The notes under the pieces: generated by a model
The model's database searches: none
Told to the model about the DNA's origin: nothing
Seen by the model: the letters and a program-made list of their open reading frames with translations, nothing else
Source: Sulfurospirillaceae bacterium
GTDB taxonomy: Bacteria; Campylobacterota; Campylobacteria; Campylobacterales; Sulfurospirillaceae
Length of the DNA: 63,629 bases
Direction of reading: 5' to 3'
NCBI GenBank assembly: GCA_028692875.1
Contig: JAQUWL010000011.1
Span: 1 to 63,629 of the forward strand
Translations under genes and position numbers: made by a program
In this document: in pieces, positions 9,006 through 19,328 of the stretch
How positions within the stretch are numbered: position 1 is the stretch's first letter
Layout: each line of letters begins with the position of its first letter

Positions 9006-10601
9006 TTAAAAAATAAAAACTTCGTTTTTGCCCTTTTTTTTGACTTCATACATTGCATTATCTGCATCTTTTAAAATTTCATCAATAGTTTTTTTATTAT
9101 CAAGAAAGATTGTTCCACCAATACTTGCCGTACAACTATATGTCAATTTTCCATTTGCTGTTTCAAAAAAATACTCCTGCGAAAGTGCGTCTAAAAGTTT
9201 TTTTCCTATCTTTTGCAGTTGATCTCTAGCCTCGTTCTCATCTCCTCCTAACTTTGTAGCAAGAACAACGAACTCATCGCCACCAAAACGTGCAACCGTG
9301 TCACCACTTCGCAAACTTGTTGTAAATCTTGTTGCTACTTTACAAAGAAGTTTATCGCCGATATCGTGTCCTTGTGTATCATTAAGAGTCTTAAAGTTAT
9401 CAAGGTCAATAAACAACAATCCACCATATTCTGGATTTCGGTTACGCATCGCCACAACACAACCAAGTCGATCAAGTAGCAATTTTCGGTTTGGCAAATC
9501 CGTCAGTGCATCGTAATACGCAAGATGTTCTATTATGCATCTGTCATGTTTTTCTTTCATACGCTGCTTAAGTAAAAAATAAACCGCAATCATCAGCAGA
9601 GTTATTGCAATAAAACCCAAAACCAAAAGCATCGTATATCTTTTTTGCATAAAGGTCAACTCTGAAATCTCACCATAGCTAACACCGTATCCTGCAAGCT
9701 GGTTTGAGATATCATAGATAGCATGAAAACTAGCAACATATCCGATTGAATCTTTTATTAAAAGTACAGAAAAGTGTTTGCCTTTTTGAAGTTTTTCTTG
9801 AAAAGACGGCTCTTCTTTGAGTGCTTGATTTATATTTTTTACTACAGAAGAACTCAGCGTCTTTGTTCCGGCAGAAGAGAGTTTCGCATTTTCAAAAACA
9901 AAATCTTCAGAAAAAGGAGAAGAGGTAAAATACTCTTTGTGCTTTTCAAATACCAAATCAGTTGCGATGCTTTTTTTCATCAATAAAATATTGTTTTGAA
10001 AAGGAAGAAGCTTTGAGAGTTCATTTTCAATACTCTCATATGGAAGCGAAAGCTCTACGCTCCCAAGATGCTCTCCTTGCCCATTAATAATTGGAAAAAC
10101 GTAGCGAAACCCTGGATAAACTTTTCCCCCTTCAAATCCAATAGCAACTTTTTTGTCAAAATTTGCCATCTTGATACTCGGTCGGATATGAGCAAGAGGG
10201 TCTCCATACTCCAGTGGCGAATGAAAACGTAAAAAACTATGCCCATCAGGCGTGTGAAAATGAAATTGACGGATGCCAAAAGGAGCAAGCGTCTCACTAT
10301 ATAAAGGATTCAACATCTCGTAAAGTTCTACTCTAAGGCTTTCTTGAGTTTTTTTATCGGCATATTTTGCCTTTTTCAAAATATCCAAAACCAATGGCTG
10401 ATTGATTGAGTATTTAAAATAGTTTTCGATAGAAACACGGTACATTTGAGTAACGGATCTATAGACAAGTTCAAGATTTTTATTTTGAGTTGCTGCCAAG
10501 ATGCTCTTTTCTTTTTGCATTGCGTTAAACGTATACCCAAAAAAAAGTCCGTAGGCAAAAAGTCCCAAAAACAGTGTCAATAAAAAAGTATTTCGCATCA
10601 A
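9006..10601 (-). CDS. Membrane diguanylate cyclase with periplasmic Cache-like sensor
   Basis: Probably makes cyclic di-GMP in response to an outside signal. The 531-residue protein has an N-terminal membrane helix (~5-24), a ~270-residue periplasmic region with double-Cache-type features (HTPDGHSFLRFH, then GFRYVFPI...G..LG..ELSL), a second membrane helix (~325-347) and a GGDEF domain (~360-531). The catalytic motif FGGDEF lies at ~438-443. An RxxD inhibitory-site motif (RSGD) stands just before it, so an active, product-inhibited cyclase is likely. It overlaps the bioV stop by 4 bases. Ligand and target unknown. Confidence 0.9.
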   Translation of the reverse strand: MMRNTFLLTLFLGLFAYGLFFGYTFNAMQKEKSILAATQNKNLELVYRSVTQMYRVSIENYFKYSINQPLVLDILKKAKYADKKTQESLRVELYEMLNPLYSETLAPFGIRQFHFHTPDGHSFLRFHSPLEYGDPLAHIRPSIKMANFDKKVAIGFEGGKVYPGFRYVFPIINGQGEHLGSVELSLPYESIENELSKLLPFQNNILLMKKSIATDLVFEKHKEYFTSSPFSEDFVFENAKLSSAGTKTLSSSVVKNINQALKEEPSFQEKLQKGKHFSVLLIKDSIGYVASFHAIYDISNQLAGYGVSYGEISELTFMQKRYTMLLVLGFIAITLLMIAVYFLLKQRMKEKHDRCIIEHLAYYDALTDLPNRKLLLDRLGCVVAMRNRNPEYGGLLFIDLDNFKTLNDTQGHDIGDKLLCKVATRFTTSLRSGDTVARFGGDEFVVLATKLGGDENEARDQLQKIGKKLLDALSQEYFFETANGKLTYSCTASIGGTIFLDNKKTIDEILKDADNAMYEVKKKGKNEVFIF

Positions 10602-11125
10602 ACTTTATCCTCACAAGTTCTCAAGATATGTCCCGCATTTTTAATATAATAAACCGTCGCAAATTGAATAAAAAAATCTCTACATGTAGAGGCATCAATA
10701 ATCGCATCAAACTCCCCTAAATAGACTTCGATATGAACGCCTTTTTGTTGAAGCTCTTGCAGTTTTTTTACATCCCAAACATAATTTAAAAGCATATCCA
10801 ACTCTTCTGAAGTACCTTTTTTAAAGTATGACTCAAGACTATAAGATAATGGATATGCCACGCTTTTTAAAAATTGCTCGCAATACTCTTTTGTGTTTTT
10901 GGCAAAAGAGAGCGTTTGGAGTTTTTTAAACTTAGCATCACGATTTTGAAAAAAAGCTGGAGAAAAAAGCTGAAGCGTATCAACCCTATGCTTACATGTA
11001 AGAACATACTCAAATGCTTGTATCGCACCATAGCTAAAACCAGCCACGCTAAAGTCATTTTTCAAAAGCCAAGGCTCAAAAAGCTCCTCTTCTCCATAAA
11101 AACAAAAGCCACTAAAGTATCGCAT
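10598..11125 (-). CDS. bioV: Pimeloyl-ACP methyl ester esterase, BioV type
   Basis: Alpha/beta hydrolase that frees pimeloyl-ACP from its methyl ester in biotin synthesis. BioV is the form described in Helicobacter and related Campylobacterota. I chose ATG 11125 (MRYFSGF...) because the family begins there; the longer frame from 11191 lies inside the upstream gene. The ~175 residues carry the nucleophile motif GFSYG (~33), an acidic residue in GEFDAIID (~140) and a C-terminal histidine in NAGH, giving a full Ser-Asp-His set. It overlaps the ftsH-like stop by 14 bases and the GGDEF start by 4 bases, so it may be co-translated with both. Confidence 0.8.
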   Translation of the reverse strand: MRYFSGFCFYGEEELFEPWLLKNDFSVAGFSYGAIQAFEYVLTCKHRVDTLQLFSPAFFQNRDAKFKKLQTLSFAKNTKEYCEQFLKSVAYPLSYSLESYFKKGTSEELDMLLNYVWDVKKLQELQQKGVHIEVYLGEFDAIIDASTCRDFFIQFATVYYIKNAGHILRTCEDKV

Positions 11126-12770
11126 CAACCATCTCTTTGAGTCTTTCACGAGTAATGCTTTCACTCTCACACATCTCCTGAGAAACAGCATTTAGGGCGG
11201 TTTCCATACCCTCTAAAAATGTCTGGGTTTCCTTGAAAGCCTCTTCCAAAATCGTCAATATATCTTGCTCAACTGGCAATAATCTCTCACCCATACCATA
11301 AAGCTCGACCATCTCTTTTGCTATCTCTCTTGCTCTCATCAAATCATCTGTTGCATTTGAAAATTTCTCACCATATTTTATTTTTGTTGCAACCATTCCA
11401 GCAAGATAGACTTTGATTTTGCAAAGCATTTGCGTTTTGGATTCTATCTCTCTATCTACATCTTTAAGTCTATCGTTTACGATACCTATCTTGTCAAAAT
11501 CAATCTCAAACCAAAATGCACACAACGCTTTGGCGGATTGATACAGTGCTTGAATCTTTTTCTCATCATCAGAAAAACTCAAAACTTTCTTTTTGCCCAT
11601 CAAAACCTTTTGACGAACCGCAACAAAATCAGACGTCTCAATAACTTTAGAGTCTCTTCTTAGTGCATTAATGGCAGCTTCATTTACAAATGTCGCCAAA
11701 GCCGCTCCACTAAAACCAACACTCATATTTGCCAACTCATCCACATTTGCCACACATGGTTTATTTGCAAGATAGGCTTTTAGTATATCCAGCCTATCAT
11801 TTCTATCTGGCAGTGGGATAAAAATACGTCTATCAAAACGCCCTGAACGCAAAAGTGCCTCATCTATAACTTCCATTTTGTTTGTCGCACCAATAACGAT
11901 AACGCCACTACTGTCTTCAAATCCATCCATCTCTGTTAAAAGCTGATTTAGCGTGGATTCTCTCTCGTCATTTCGCATACCACCTCTTGCTTTGCCAACA
12001 GCATCTATCTCATCAATAAATATAATGCTCGGTGCATTTGCTTTTGCTTGAGAGAAAAGCTCTCGAACTCTTTTGGCTCCCATGCCGACATAAATCTGCA
12101 CAAAAGTCGCCCCGCTTTGATAAAAAAATGGCACGCTAGCCTCGCCTGCTACGGCTTTTGCTATCATCGTCTTGCCGACCCCTGGAGGTCCCACAAGCAA
12201 AACACCACGAGGTAGAGTGATACCGTATTTTTTGTATTTTGCTGGGGATTTTAAAAAATCTACAATCTCTTCAAGCTCCTCTTTAACATCTTTAATTCCA
12301 GCCACATCGCTAAATTTTATATTTGAGCGCACAGGTCTTATAGCTGAGCTAAAAAACTGTTCAACACCATAAGACTTTTCTCTGCTCTCTTGCTCTTTTT
12401 CTATCTCTTGAGCTCTTTTTTTTCTAGCATATGCAAGAACACCGAGAAACACTAAACACAAAATTCCGATAGCAAATATATCTTCCAAAAATCTATTTTC
12501 TTGCTCAACCTCAACAGGAATGCTCTTTAAAAGTTGTTGAAAATCAACACCTTGTTTTACAATCGAATACTTTCCCTCGTTTGTGTGCAAAATAATTTCA
12601 TTGCCATTTAAAACCGATTTGTAAATCAAGCCTTGTTTGAGTAGGCTTTCATATGCAACCAAGCCGATGGATTTTGGGCTATTTTTCACATAAACAACTG
12701 CAAAAAGCAGTGCTAAAACACTAAATGCCATAAGTGAAATAAGTAACTTTTTAGATTTTAAAATTTGCAT
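11112..12770 (-). CDS. FtsH-like AAA ATPase lacking the protease zinc site
   Basis: Membrane AAA+ protein homologous to FtsH. Visible parts: two N-terminal membrane helices around a short periplasmic loop, Walker A GPPGVGKT, Walker B IIFIDEID, pore-type segment, and second region of homology with ATNKMEVIDEALLRSGRFDRR. The protease half is present, but where FtsH has HEAGH this protein reads YQSAK (11529-11543), so both zinc histidines and the catalytic glutamate are gone; the later Asp ligand in ATDDL remains. It is therefore probably an unfoldase or scaffold, not a protease. Start taken as ATG 12770 (MQILKS); ATG 12779 or 12794 are possible. It sits in the tgt-to-ftsH cluster that I recall from H. 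pylori (HP0281-HP0286). Confidence 0.85.
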   Translation of the reverse strand: MQILKSKKLLISLMAFSVLALLFAVVYVKNSPKSIGLVAYESLLKQGLIYKSVLNGNEIILHTNEGKYSIVKQGVDFQQLLKSIPVEVEQENRFLEDIFAIGILCLVFLGVLAYARKKRAQEIEKEQESREKSYGVEQFFSSAIRPVRSNIKFSDVAGIKDVKEELEEIVDFLKSPAKYKKYGITLPRGVLLVGPPGVGKTMIAKAVAGEASVPFFYQSGATFVQIYVGMGAKRVRELFSQAKANAPSIIFIDEIDAVGKARGGMRNDERESTLNQLLTEMDGFEDSSGVIVIGATNKMEVIDEALLRSGRFDRRIFIPLPDRNDRLDILKAYLANKPCVANVDELANMSVGFSGAALATFVNEAAINALRRDSKVIETSDFVAVRQKVLMGKKKVLSFSDDEKKIQALYQSAKALCAFWFEIDFDKIGIVNDRLKDVDREIESKTQMLCKIKVYLAGMVATKIKYGEKFSNATDDLMRAREIAKEMVELYGMGERLLPVEQDILTILEEAFKETQTFLEGMETALNAVSQEMCESESITRERLKEMVDAIL

Positions 12771-13998
12771 AATTTGCATCCTTTTTGGCTTCAAAAAACT
12801 CTACATGTAACCACTCTTTGGATATATCTTGCTTTGAGTTGATGATAACTTTGTTGTAGTATTGGTCAAAACCACTGTATGTATCACCTTTTTTATCTTC
12901 CACTAAAACATCCAAGGAGCTCTTTAGTGCTTTTCTAAAATTATAATTTTTCTTCTCGACCAAATCCTCAACCTGTTTAAGTCTAGCTTTGGCAACATCT
13001 CCTTTAAGTGTCTCTTTCATTTTTGCCGAAGGTGTGCCATCTCGCTTAGAATAGATAAACGTGTGAATATGCGTCAAAGGAAACCTCTCTAACATCGAAT
13101 ACGCCTCTTGCCAAAGCACCTCGCTTTCGCCTGGATGCCCTACTATAAAATCCGTTCCGAGTGCATAGCCTTTGTCCGCCAAAAACTCAAACAACATCAA
13201 ATCTTTAGCCACATGGTTGCGACGACGCATAATCTTTAGCATCTCCTGCGAAGTATGTTGCAATGCTACATGTAGATGTCTCTCCAGCCACGGCTCATCA
13301 AGAACTTCATAAAAACGCTCATCTATCTGAACAGGCTCGATACTCCCAAGCCTTACCCTTCTAACCCCTTGAATTTTGCCTATTTTATGAAGCAAAGCCC
13401 CAAGCGAGCTATGCGTATCCTTGCCGTAACTGCCGATATTTGTACCCGTAAGCACAAACTCGCCATAGCCATTTCGAGCCAATTTTTCTATCTGCTCAAC
13501 GATAAGCTTTTCATCTTGACTTCTCGCATCGCCTCTTACGTAAGGAATGATGCAATAGCTACAACGAAAATCACACCCTTCTTGTATCTTAATAAACGCT
13601 TTTGTTTTGCCTGCATAATCTTGCACAATCGTCTTATCTAAAGTCTCCAAATCACCCAATTTAAAAAATTTTTCATCACTTTTTAAAAGCGTGTTTATCT
13701 TCTCTTTTTCAGAATGCCCCATCACGCCAAAAACTTTTTCATTTGCAAAAAGCTCTTCGCCCTTGCTCAAAGCACCACATCCAGCGATAACAACTCTTTT
13801 GCCATGCTTGTTTGCTGAATTGATATAACTCCTAACGCCACTATCGGCACCATTTGTAACTGTGCAAGAATTTACCACTACGATATCGGCTTTTTCTTCG
13901 CTATTTACTACTTCAAAGTCTTTCAAATTTTCTATCATAATTTGGGTATCGTAAATATTGGTACGACAACCAAATGTTTTAAAAAAGACTTTTTTCAC
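12751..13998 (-). CDS. mtaB: tRNA t6A37 methylthiotransferase MtaB
   Basis: Radical-SAM enzyme that converts t6A37 to ms2t6A37 in ANN-decoding tRNAs. The N-terminal UPF0004 domain has the cysteines of FGCRTN, NSCTV and AGCGA. The radical SAM motif CxxxCxxC appears in GCDFRCSYC (~155). A TRAM-like C-terminus follows (DTYSGFDQYYNKVII). About 415 residues, normal for MtaB. I chose GTG 13998 (KKVFFKTFGCRTN); the TTG at 14019 would add seven residues inside the previous gene. The start overlaps the mscS stop by ~20 bases and the stop overlaps the ftsH-like start. Confidence 0.92.
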   Translation of the reverse strand: MKKVFFKTFGCRTNIYDTQIMIENLKDFEVVNSEEKADIVVVNSCTVTNGADSGVRSYINSANKHGKRVVIAGCGALSKGEELFANEKVFGVMGHSEKEKINTLLKSDEKFFKLGDLETLDKTIVQDYAGKTKAFIKIQEGCDFRCSYCIIPYVRGDARSQDEKLIVEQIEKLARNGYGEFVLTGTNIGSYGKDTHSSLGALLHKIGKIQGVRRVRLGSIEPVQIDERFYEVLDEPWLERHLHVALQHTSQEMLKIMRRRNHVAKDLMLFEFLADKGYALGTDFIVGHPGESEVLWQEAYSMLERFPLTHIHTFIYSKRDGTPSAKMKETLKGDVAKARLKQVEDLVEKKNYNFRKALKSSLDVLVEDKKGDTYSGFDQYYNKVIINSKQDISKEWLHVEFFEAKKDANYANFKI

Positions 13999-15601
13999 TA
14001 TCACTCTTTGGCACCTCAAGGAAGGTTGGTGCTATAACTTTTTTCTGTGAACCCATATTGATATTTTGTGTTGGGTAGGCTATTTTTATATCGTCTTCAG
14101 CATTGAAAGCGTCGATTATTTCGGCACTAATCGTACTTCGCAAAGTAAGGGTTGCGTAGGCATTGGTCATATACCAAGCACTAATGCAAAAACCTTGTGG
14201 TTCTATAAAAGAGAAGATGCGAGGCTCAACGTTGGTATTTTTCAAACTATACTGACTTCTTAGTTTATTTAACTGTTTTCGCGCTATGTCCGTATAGCCT
14301 TTTGAATATTTTTTGACAATCTCTCGCACAAGATGAGTTGCTTTTTTATGGTTTGAATCGAACGTGATAAAAACATCAATTCCATCCCAAACTGTTCGCA
14401 ATGTTCCGTGGGTATAGTTGGATATCAAAGTGGTAAATATATAGTTATTTGGGATAAAAACAACCCTTCCAGAGCGTCTATTTTCCTGATATGTTGTCAA
14501 AGTAATATCTTCCAAAATAGTCATTCTAAGCAATGAAATATCTATGATATCGCCAACATATCGAATCCCATCTTTCAAAACCATCAAGCGATCGCCCACA
14601 TGAAAGCTCCCGCCAAAAGTGATAACAGTCCATCCAAGTATACTCATAAACCAATCTTTCATAGCAATAGCAATACCAGCAGATGCAAATCCTAAAACCG
14701 TCACTATATACGCAACATTATCTATGTACGAAAAAAGTAAAATAAAAATAATCAACGTAAAATTGACAAAATTGATGACTTTGTTTGCCATGTAAAAACG
14801 TTCATTATCTTCGATATATTTTTTAGCACCGAGTTTAAAAAGTAAAGAAATCACAATGACAATCACAATGACAATACCGATAATAAAAGCTCTTTTGATT
14901 TGTGCTGAGATATCTTGGTTGACTCTTATGGTTACCTCTTCAACTTTTTTTGCACTAAGGTTATAAGTTGTATTTGCTATCTCCATTGCTGATCGAAAAG
15001 CATCTATCTCCTGCTGAGTCTCATTATATGCTTCTTCATTTTCTTTTGTTGGCTCAATTTGTGTTATGCTTGTTTGAAGCTCCTGTTTTTCAGATAACTT
15101 TTCAAGCAAAACGCTTAAACGTTCTATTTTTGTCTTATAAGCATCATTATCTTGCTTGATTTGCTTAATATAAGAAAATGCCGAGATGATAGCCAAAGGA
15201 TTGGATATACGTTGATACATCGGAATCTCAAGCGGCTCGATAAGCTTTGCAAATGGGGAGTTTTGAAATTCGCCCAGCAACTCCAGCTGTTTTTCCAATA
15301 GCTCTTTTTTGTCCGAAAGTTTATCGTATCTCTCTTTGGATGTTTTATCTTTTTTGGATTTGTAATTTTTAACCTCGCTATTTACGATAGCCAACTCTTC
15401 GGCGAGCTTTTGATACGTTATATAGTTTTCATAACGCTTAAACCAAAGATTGTCTTTTATGGCATCATCAATCAAAGATATCTTTTTTTTAAGAGCCTCT
15501 ATCTTGTAAGAGTTTTCAAAATTAACCGCTGTTGTTGCATTGACTTCTGCCACCAAAAAGGAGACCAAAGCAACCAATCCAAATATAATATTTTTAATCA
15601 T
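13979..15601 (-). CDS. MscS-family mechanosensitive channel with long N-terminal coiled coil
   Basis: Probable pressure-relief or ion channel of the inner membrane. It starts with a signal peptide or first helix (~1-22), then ~200 residues of charged coiled coil predicted to lie in the periplasm. Membrane helices follow at ~237-257, 275-295 and 300-320, and the MscS core (GWTVITFGGSFHVGDRL, then I/V-rich beta domain with VVFIPNNYIF) sits at ~320-500. 540 residues. It overlaps aroB by 8 bases at its start and mtaB at its end. Neighbour to a TrkA-like potassium-related protein two genes upstream, which may point to shared ion or osmotic roles (inference). Confidence 0.88.
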   Translation of the reverse strand: MIKNIIFGLVALVSFLVAEVNATTAVNFENSYKIEALKKKISLIDDAIKDNLWFKRYENYITYQKLAEELAIVNSEVKNYKSKKDKTSKERYDKLSDKKELLEKQLELLGEFQNSPFAKLIEPLEIPMYQRISNPLAIISAFSYIKQIKQDNDAYKTKIERLSVLLEKLSEKQELQTSITQIEPTKENEEAYNETQQEIDAFRSAMEIANTTYNLSAKKVEEVTIRVNQDISAQIKRAFIIGIVIVIVIVISLLFKLGAKKYIEDNERFYMANKVINFVNFTLIIFILLFSYIDNVAYIVTVLGFASAGIAIAMKDWFMSILGWTVITFGGSFHVGDRLMVLKDGIRYVGDIIDISLLRMTILEDITLTTYQENRRSGRVVFIPNNYIFTTLISNYTHGTLRTVWDGIDVFITFDSNHKKATHLVREIVKKYSKGYTDIARKQLNKLRSQYSLKNTNVEPRIFSFIEPQGFCISAWYMTNAYATLTLRSTISAEIIDAFNAEDDIKIAYPTQNINMGSQKKVIAPTFLEVPKSDSEKSLF

Positions 15602-16640
15602 TGGCTTCCCTTATAGAGGCAATAACTGTTGCCTTGTCGATATCGTTTTTTATGGCATATGAGCCTATAGAGCATGGCAAAATAAATTTTATAGAGTTGT
15701 TGGCACTTTTTTTATCAAGAAAAAAAGCATCATAAAAAGAGTCATAACTAGCTGGAGTGTAAGAAGTTGGCAGATTGTATTTTTTTAACAATGCCTTAAC
15801 TCTATCAAATTCAGATTTAGATATCAACCCTAACTTTTGAGCTAAACAATTAGCCATAACCATACCTATCGCAACCGCCTCACCATGTAAGTATTTTTCA
15901 TACTTTGTCTCATTTTCTACAACATGTGCAAACGTATGCCCATAGTTCAAAACTGCTCTTATTCCCATCTCTTTTTCATCTTGCGCTACCACGTCAGATT
16001 TTATGCGGATACTAGAAGTTATCGCATAATCCAAATCCTCATGTGTATTTAAATCAGCCTTTTCAAGCCATGCAAAAAAATCAGCATCAAAAGTTACTGC
16101 CATCTTGACAATCTCCGCAACTCCAGCTGAGAACTCTCTTTTTGGAAGTGTTTTTAAAAAAGCACTCTCACAATAAACTGCACGAGGTTGCCAAAATGAG
16201 CCGATAAGATTTTTACCAAAAGCGTTATTGATGCCTGTTTTACCTCCAACACTTGCATCCACTTGTGACAAAAGTGTCGTAGGAATCTGGATAAAGTCAA
16301 TACCTCTTTGAAAAATAGATGCGGCAAAACCTGTCATATCACCTATAACACCACCACCAAAGGCTATAAGTACGGATTTTCTATCTAGTCTATGCTCGAA
16401 ACATTTTTCCAATATCGTGTTTAGAGTTTCAAAATTTTTGTACACCTCCCCATCAGGAACGGTTATTACATGGAACTCTTTGACGTGCAAAAGAGAAAGA
16501 AGTTTTTCAAGATGTAGTGATGCCACGGTTGGATTTGTTACAATCATAACTTTAGCATCAATATCTAAACGATCAAGTTCATTCACAAAAACGGTGTATT
16601 TTTTTGGTTTGACACAACTCAGATTAACAGGTATTTTCAT
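15594..16640 (-). CDS. aroB: 3-dehydroquinate synthase
   Basis: Second step of the shikimate pathway: converts DAHP to 3-dehydroquinate using NAD+ and a metal. Conserved blocks: AFGGGVIGDMTGFAAS (NAD binding), IQIPTTLLSQVDASVGGKTG, and zinc ligands in LNYGHTFAHVVE and HGEAVAIGM. The start ATG 16640 (MKIPVNL) gives 348 residues, the usual length; the frame is open 23 codons further up but that part has no family match. Co-oriented with the COG3400 gene upstream (~85 bases between) and mscS downstream. Confidence 0.95.
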   Translation of the reverse strand: MKIPVNLSCVKPKKYTVFVNELDRLDIDAKVMIVTNPTVASLHLEKLLSLLHVKEFHVITVPDGEVYKNFETLNTILEKCFEHRLDRKSVLIAFGGGVIGDMTGFAASIFQRGIDFIQIPTTLLSQVDASVGGKTGINNAFGKNLIGSFWQPRAVYCESAFLKTLPKREFSAGVAEIVKMAVTFDADFFAWLEKADLNTHEDLDYAITSSIRIKSDVVAQDEKEMGIRAVLNYGHTFAHVVENETKYEKYLHGEAVAIGMVMANCLAQKLGLISKSEFDRVKALLKKYNLPTSYTPASYDSFYDAFFLDKKSANNSIKFILPCSIGSYAIKNDIDKATVIASIREAND

Positions 16641-16725
16641 TGATTTAATCCAATTTTTTTGAATTAATAATACTAAAAAAGAGCTTAAAACACCATAATC
16701 AATCCCCATAATTTAGGGATTTTAT

Positions 16726-18129
16726 TTATGTAGTCACAGGAATAAAAAGCTGATAATTGTCCGAAAGCTTAAAATACAATTTTTCCATATCGGTAGAGAA
16801 AATGGAAAAAATATTGGAATCTAAAATCTTCACGCTAAAAGGCAAAAACTGTAAAATATCGTCTCTTGACCTTAGTTTTATTAACGGATTTTTTTGTGCT
16901 CCGACTATCTCCACATCACGCCCAAAAAGCTTCGATAGGTTTTCAAAATGCTCTGCTAGATTGCTTTTGCTGAAGTCATTTTCAGGATTGTAATCATAAA
17001 GCTTAACTTTTAAATCAAGCTGTTTTGAGAGATCAAAAATAACAGAGGACTCTTTTTCTATCTCATCACTATCTCCTGTCAAGATGATTCCTTCATTAAG
17101 ATTTAAAAAGCCTTTTGTTCCAATCTTTAAAACTGGTATTTTAGTATTGTAGAGAGTTTTTATATATCTAGAAAAAAAAGAACTATTAACAACAATTAAT
17201 CCAATGTCTAGCCTTCTAGCGTCTTCAGCAATCGTTTTCTTTATGGACGTCTCATAGTAGTCAACGGTAACGCTAATATGGCTATTCTCATAACTTTTTA
17301 TCTTCATGAAAACTTTGGAAAAAGTAGGATTTATAACCTTGATATAAAGTTTTTTATTGTTTATCTTTGCATGTAACAAAAAGGCATCATTCAGTAAAGT
17401 ATCTATCTTCTTTTCGCTCATACTAAACATATCTATAAGACAATATATACTTGAGCCAAAAGGCGAAGGAAACTGTCCTAGCTCTTTTTTAACACTACGA
17501 AAAACACTCTGTAAAACGATAGGATCTCCAACCGTTAAAAGAACATCGTTTGGCAAAATCATCAAGGTCGGGCGAGGCAAAATAAGCGTATTGGCTCTAT
17601 AAATAGCAGCTATTTTCCACTTTTTCTGCTCAATGCTTGCCACATGGCGGTACACATAAGAACTTCCAATAGGAACACTTATCTCCATTACCTCACCTAT
17701 TCCAAGACCTACATTTTGCGCAACAACAGGCACTCCAGGTATGTGATCTTTTAACCTACTTGCCAAAATCTCTCTGGAGTCAAGCATAAAAACTCGCTTA
17801 TCATCAATCTCTAAATCCCACTTGCTCATAATAATAATCTGAATTTTTTTATCCAAAAGCCTTATATTTTTATATGTAACAAGGGTGTCCATTTTTTTGG
17901 ACATCATAACCATAGCTTGAAAATACTGATCATTAAAAACAAGTGCAAGTTTTTCAAAGCTAGTTGGATCAAAGTGATATGCTTTAAAATTTTCGGGCAA
18001 TTTTTTTGGCAACTCATCTTTTTTGCATGTTATAAGCGTATAGTTATTTTCTCCCGTATCATTATCTATAACTCTTTCTAAAAATTGTTTAGCTAGAATA
18101 CCGCTGGCAATAATCAGGATTTTCTTCAT
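16726..18129 (-). CDS. COG3400-type protein with TrkA-like NAD-binding and RCK_C domains
   Basis: 467 residues with no membrane segment. The N-terminus ([19 protein letters not shown]) is a Rossmann-like TrkA-N fold, though the classic GxGxxG is replaced by ASGILA. An RCK_C/TrkA-C domain follows at ~145-215 ([18 protein letters not shown]...[18 protein letters not shown]). A universal-stress-like segment (~235-395) and a short C-terminal part end the protein. Known only as a conserved family restricted, as far as I recall, to Campylobacterota (HP0282). The domains suggest a cytosolic sensor or gate of potassium flux, but no transporter is encoded beside it. Function not known. Confidence 0.75.
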   Translation of the reverse strand: MKKILIIASGILAKQFLERVIDNDTGENNYTLITCKKDELPKKLPENFKAYHFDPTSFEKLALVFNDQYFQAMVMMSKKMDTLVTYKNIRLLDKKIQIIIMSKWDLEIDDKRVFMLDSREILASRLKDHIPGVPVVAQNVGLGIGEVMEISVPIGSSYVYRHVASIEQKKWKIAAIYRANTLILPRPTLMILPNDVLLTVGDPIVLQSVFRSVKKELGQFPSPFGSSIYCLIDMFSMSEKKIDTLLNDAFLLHAKINNKKLYIKVINPTFSKVFMKIKSYENSHISVTVDYYETSIKKTIAEDARRLDIGLIVVNSSFFSRYIKTLYNTKIPVLKIGTKGFLNLNEGIILTGDSDEIEKESSVIFDLSKQLDLKVKLYDYNPENDFSKSNLAEHFENLSKLFGRDVEIVGAQKNPLIKLRSRDDILQFLPFSVKILDSNIFSIFSTDMEKLYFKLSDNYQLFIPVTT

Positions 18130-18167
18130 TTTTGCTCCATAATTTTACAAGGGGGTATTATAGCAAA

Positions 18168-19292
18168 ATGCAGTTTCAAGTCGACCATCAAGACAATCAA
18201 GCCAGAGCATGCACTATTAAAACTGCTCATAGCACGATACAAACGCCTGTTTTTATGCCTGTTGGCACAGTTGGAAGCGTCAAGAGCTTAGATGCCAAAG
18301 ATATGGCTGAAGAGCTGGGTGCAAAGATTATCCTAGGTAACACATACCATCTTTACTTAAGACCAAATGATAAAGTTATTAAACATTTTGGGGGACTTCA
18401 TGGCTTTACCAAATTTCCAAACAGTTTTCTAACAGATAGCGGTGGATTTCAAGCTTTTAGCCTTAGCGACATATCAAAAGCAGATGAAAACGGCATCACT
18501 TTTAAAAGCCATATTGACGGCTCTACACACTATTTCACACCAGAAAAAGTACTGGATATTCAATACAATTTTAACTCAGATATTATGATGATTTTAGATG
18601 ATTTGGTGGCACTTCCAGCCGCTAAAGAACGCATAGCACTCTCCATTAAAAGAACAACTTCATGGGCACAAAGAGCGATTGATTATCATGTTGCAAACAA
18701 AAACAAGGGTATCGGCATTGAGCAAAATATATTTGCGATTATTCAAGGCGGAACAGACAAAGAGTTTCGCAAAATATCCGCCAATGAGCTATGTGCGATG
18801 CAAGAGTATGACGGCTTTGCCATCGGTGGACTTAGTGTGGGCGAACTGAACAATGAAATGTACAACACTGTAGAATTTACAACGCAGTTTATGCCAAAAG
18901 ATAAACCACGATACCTTATGGGCGTGGGAACGCCTGAGGATTTGGTTGAAAATGTGGAACGAGGAGTCGATATGTTCGACTGCGTTATGCCAACAAGAAA
19001 TGCACGAAACGGAACACTTTTTACCTCTTTTGGCAAAGTCAACATCAAATCCGCTCGCTATATTTTAGATGATTCTCCAATCGACCCAGAATGCACATGC
19101 CATACATGTAAGAACTATTCAAGAGGATATTTGAATCATCTTTTTAAAGCGAGAGAGCTTGTGTTTTTTAGACTCGCCTCACTTCACAATCTACACTATT
19201 ATCTAACCCTTATGAAGCAGATGAGAGAGGCGATAAGCGAGGGTGCTTTTTTTGAATTTAAGAGAAATTTTTATCAAAAAAGAGGAAAATAA
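18168..19292 (+). CDS. tgt: Queuine tRNA-ribosyltransferase
   Basis: Exchanges guanine 34 of GUN-anticodon tRNAs for preQ1; queA, needed for a later step, is also in this window at 60.3 kb. Conserved: [12 protein letters not shown] (active-site Asp), GGLSVGE, the nucleophile Asp in [14 protein letters not shown], and zinc ligands CxCxxC with a following His in CTCHTC...YLNHL. 374 residues from ATG 18168, preceded by AAGGGGG at 18149-18155; the TTG at 18132 would add residues outside the family. Transcribed away from the COG3400 gene with only ~38 bases between the two starts. Confidence 0.95.
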   Translation: MQFQVDHQDNQARACTIKTAHSTIQTPVFMPVGTVGSVKSLDAKDMAEELGAKIILGNTYHLYLRPNDKVIKHFGGLHGFTKFPNSFLTDSGGFQAFSLSDISKADENGITFKSHIDGSTHYFTPEKVLDIQYNFNSDIMMILDDLVALPAAKERIALSIKRTTSWAQRAIDYHVANKNKGIGIEQNIFAIIQGGTDKEFRKISANELCAMQEYDGFAIGGLSVGELNNEMYNTVEFTTQFMPKDKPRYLMGVGTPEDLVENVERGVDMFDCVMPTRNARNGTLFTSFGKVNIKSARYILDDSPIDPECTCHTCKNYSRGYLNHLFKARELVFFRLASLHNLHYYLTLMKQMREAISEGAFFEFKRNFYQKRGK

Positions 19293-19328
19293 AGAGTAAG
19301 ATAATCTTAGTTCACTCAAGGCTACACA

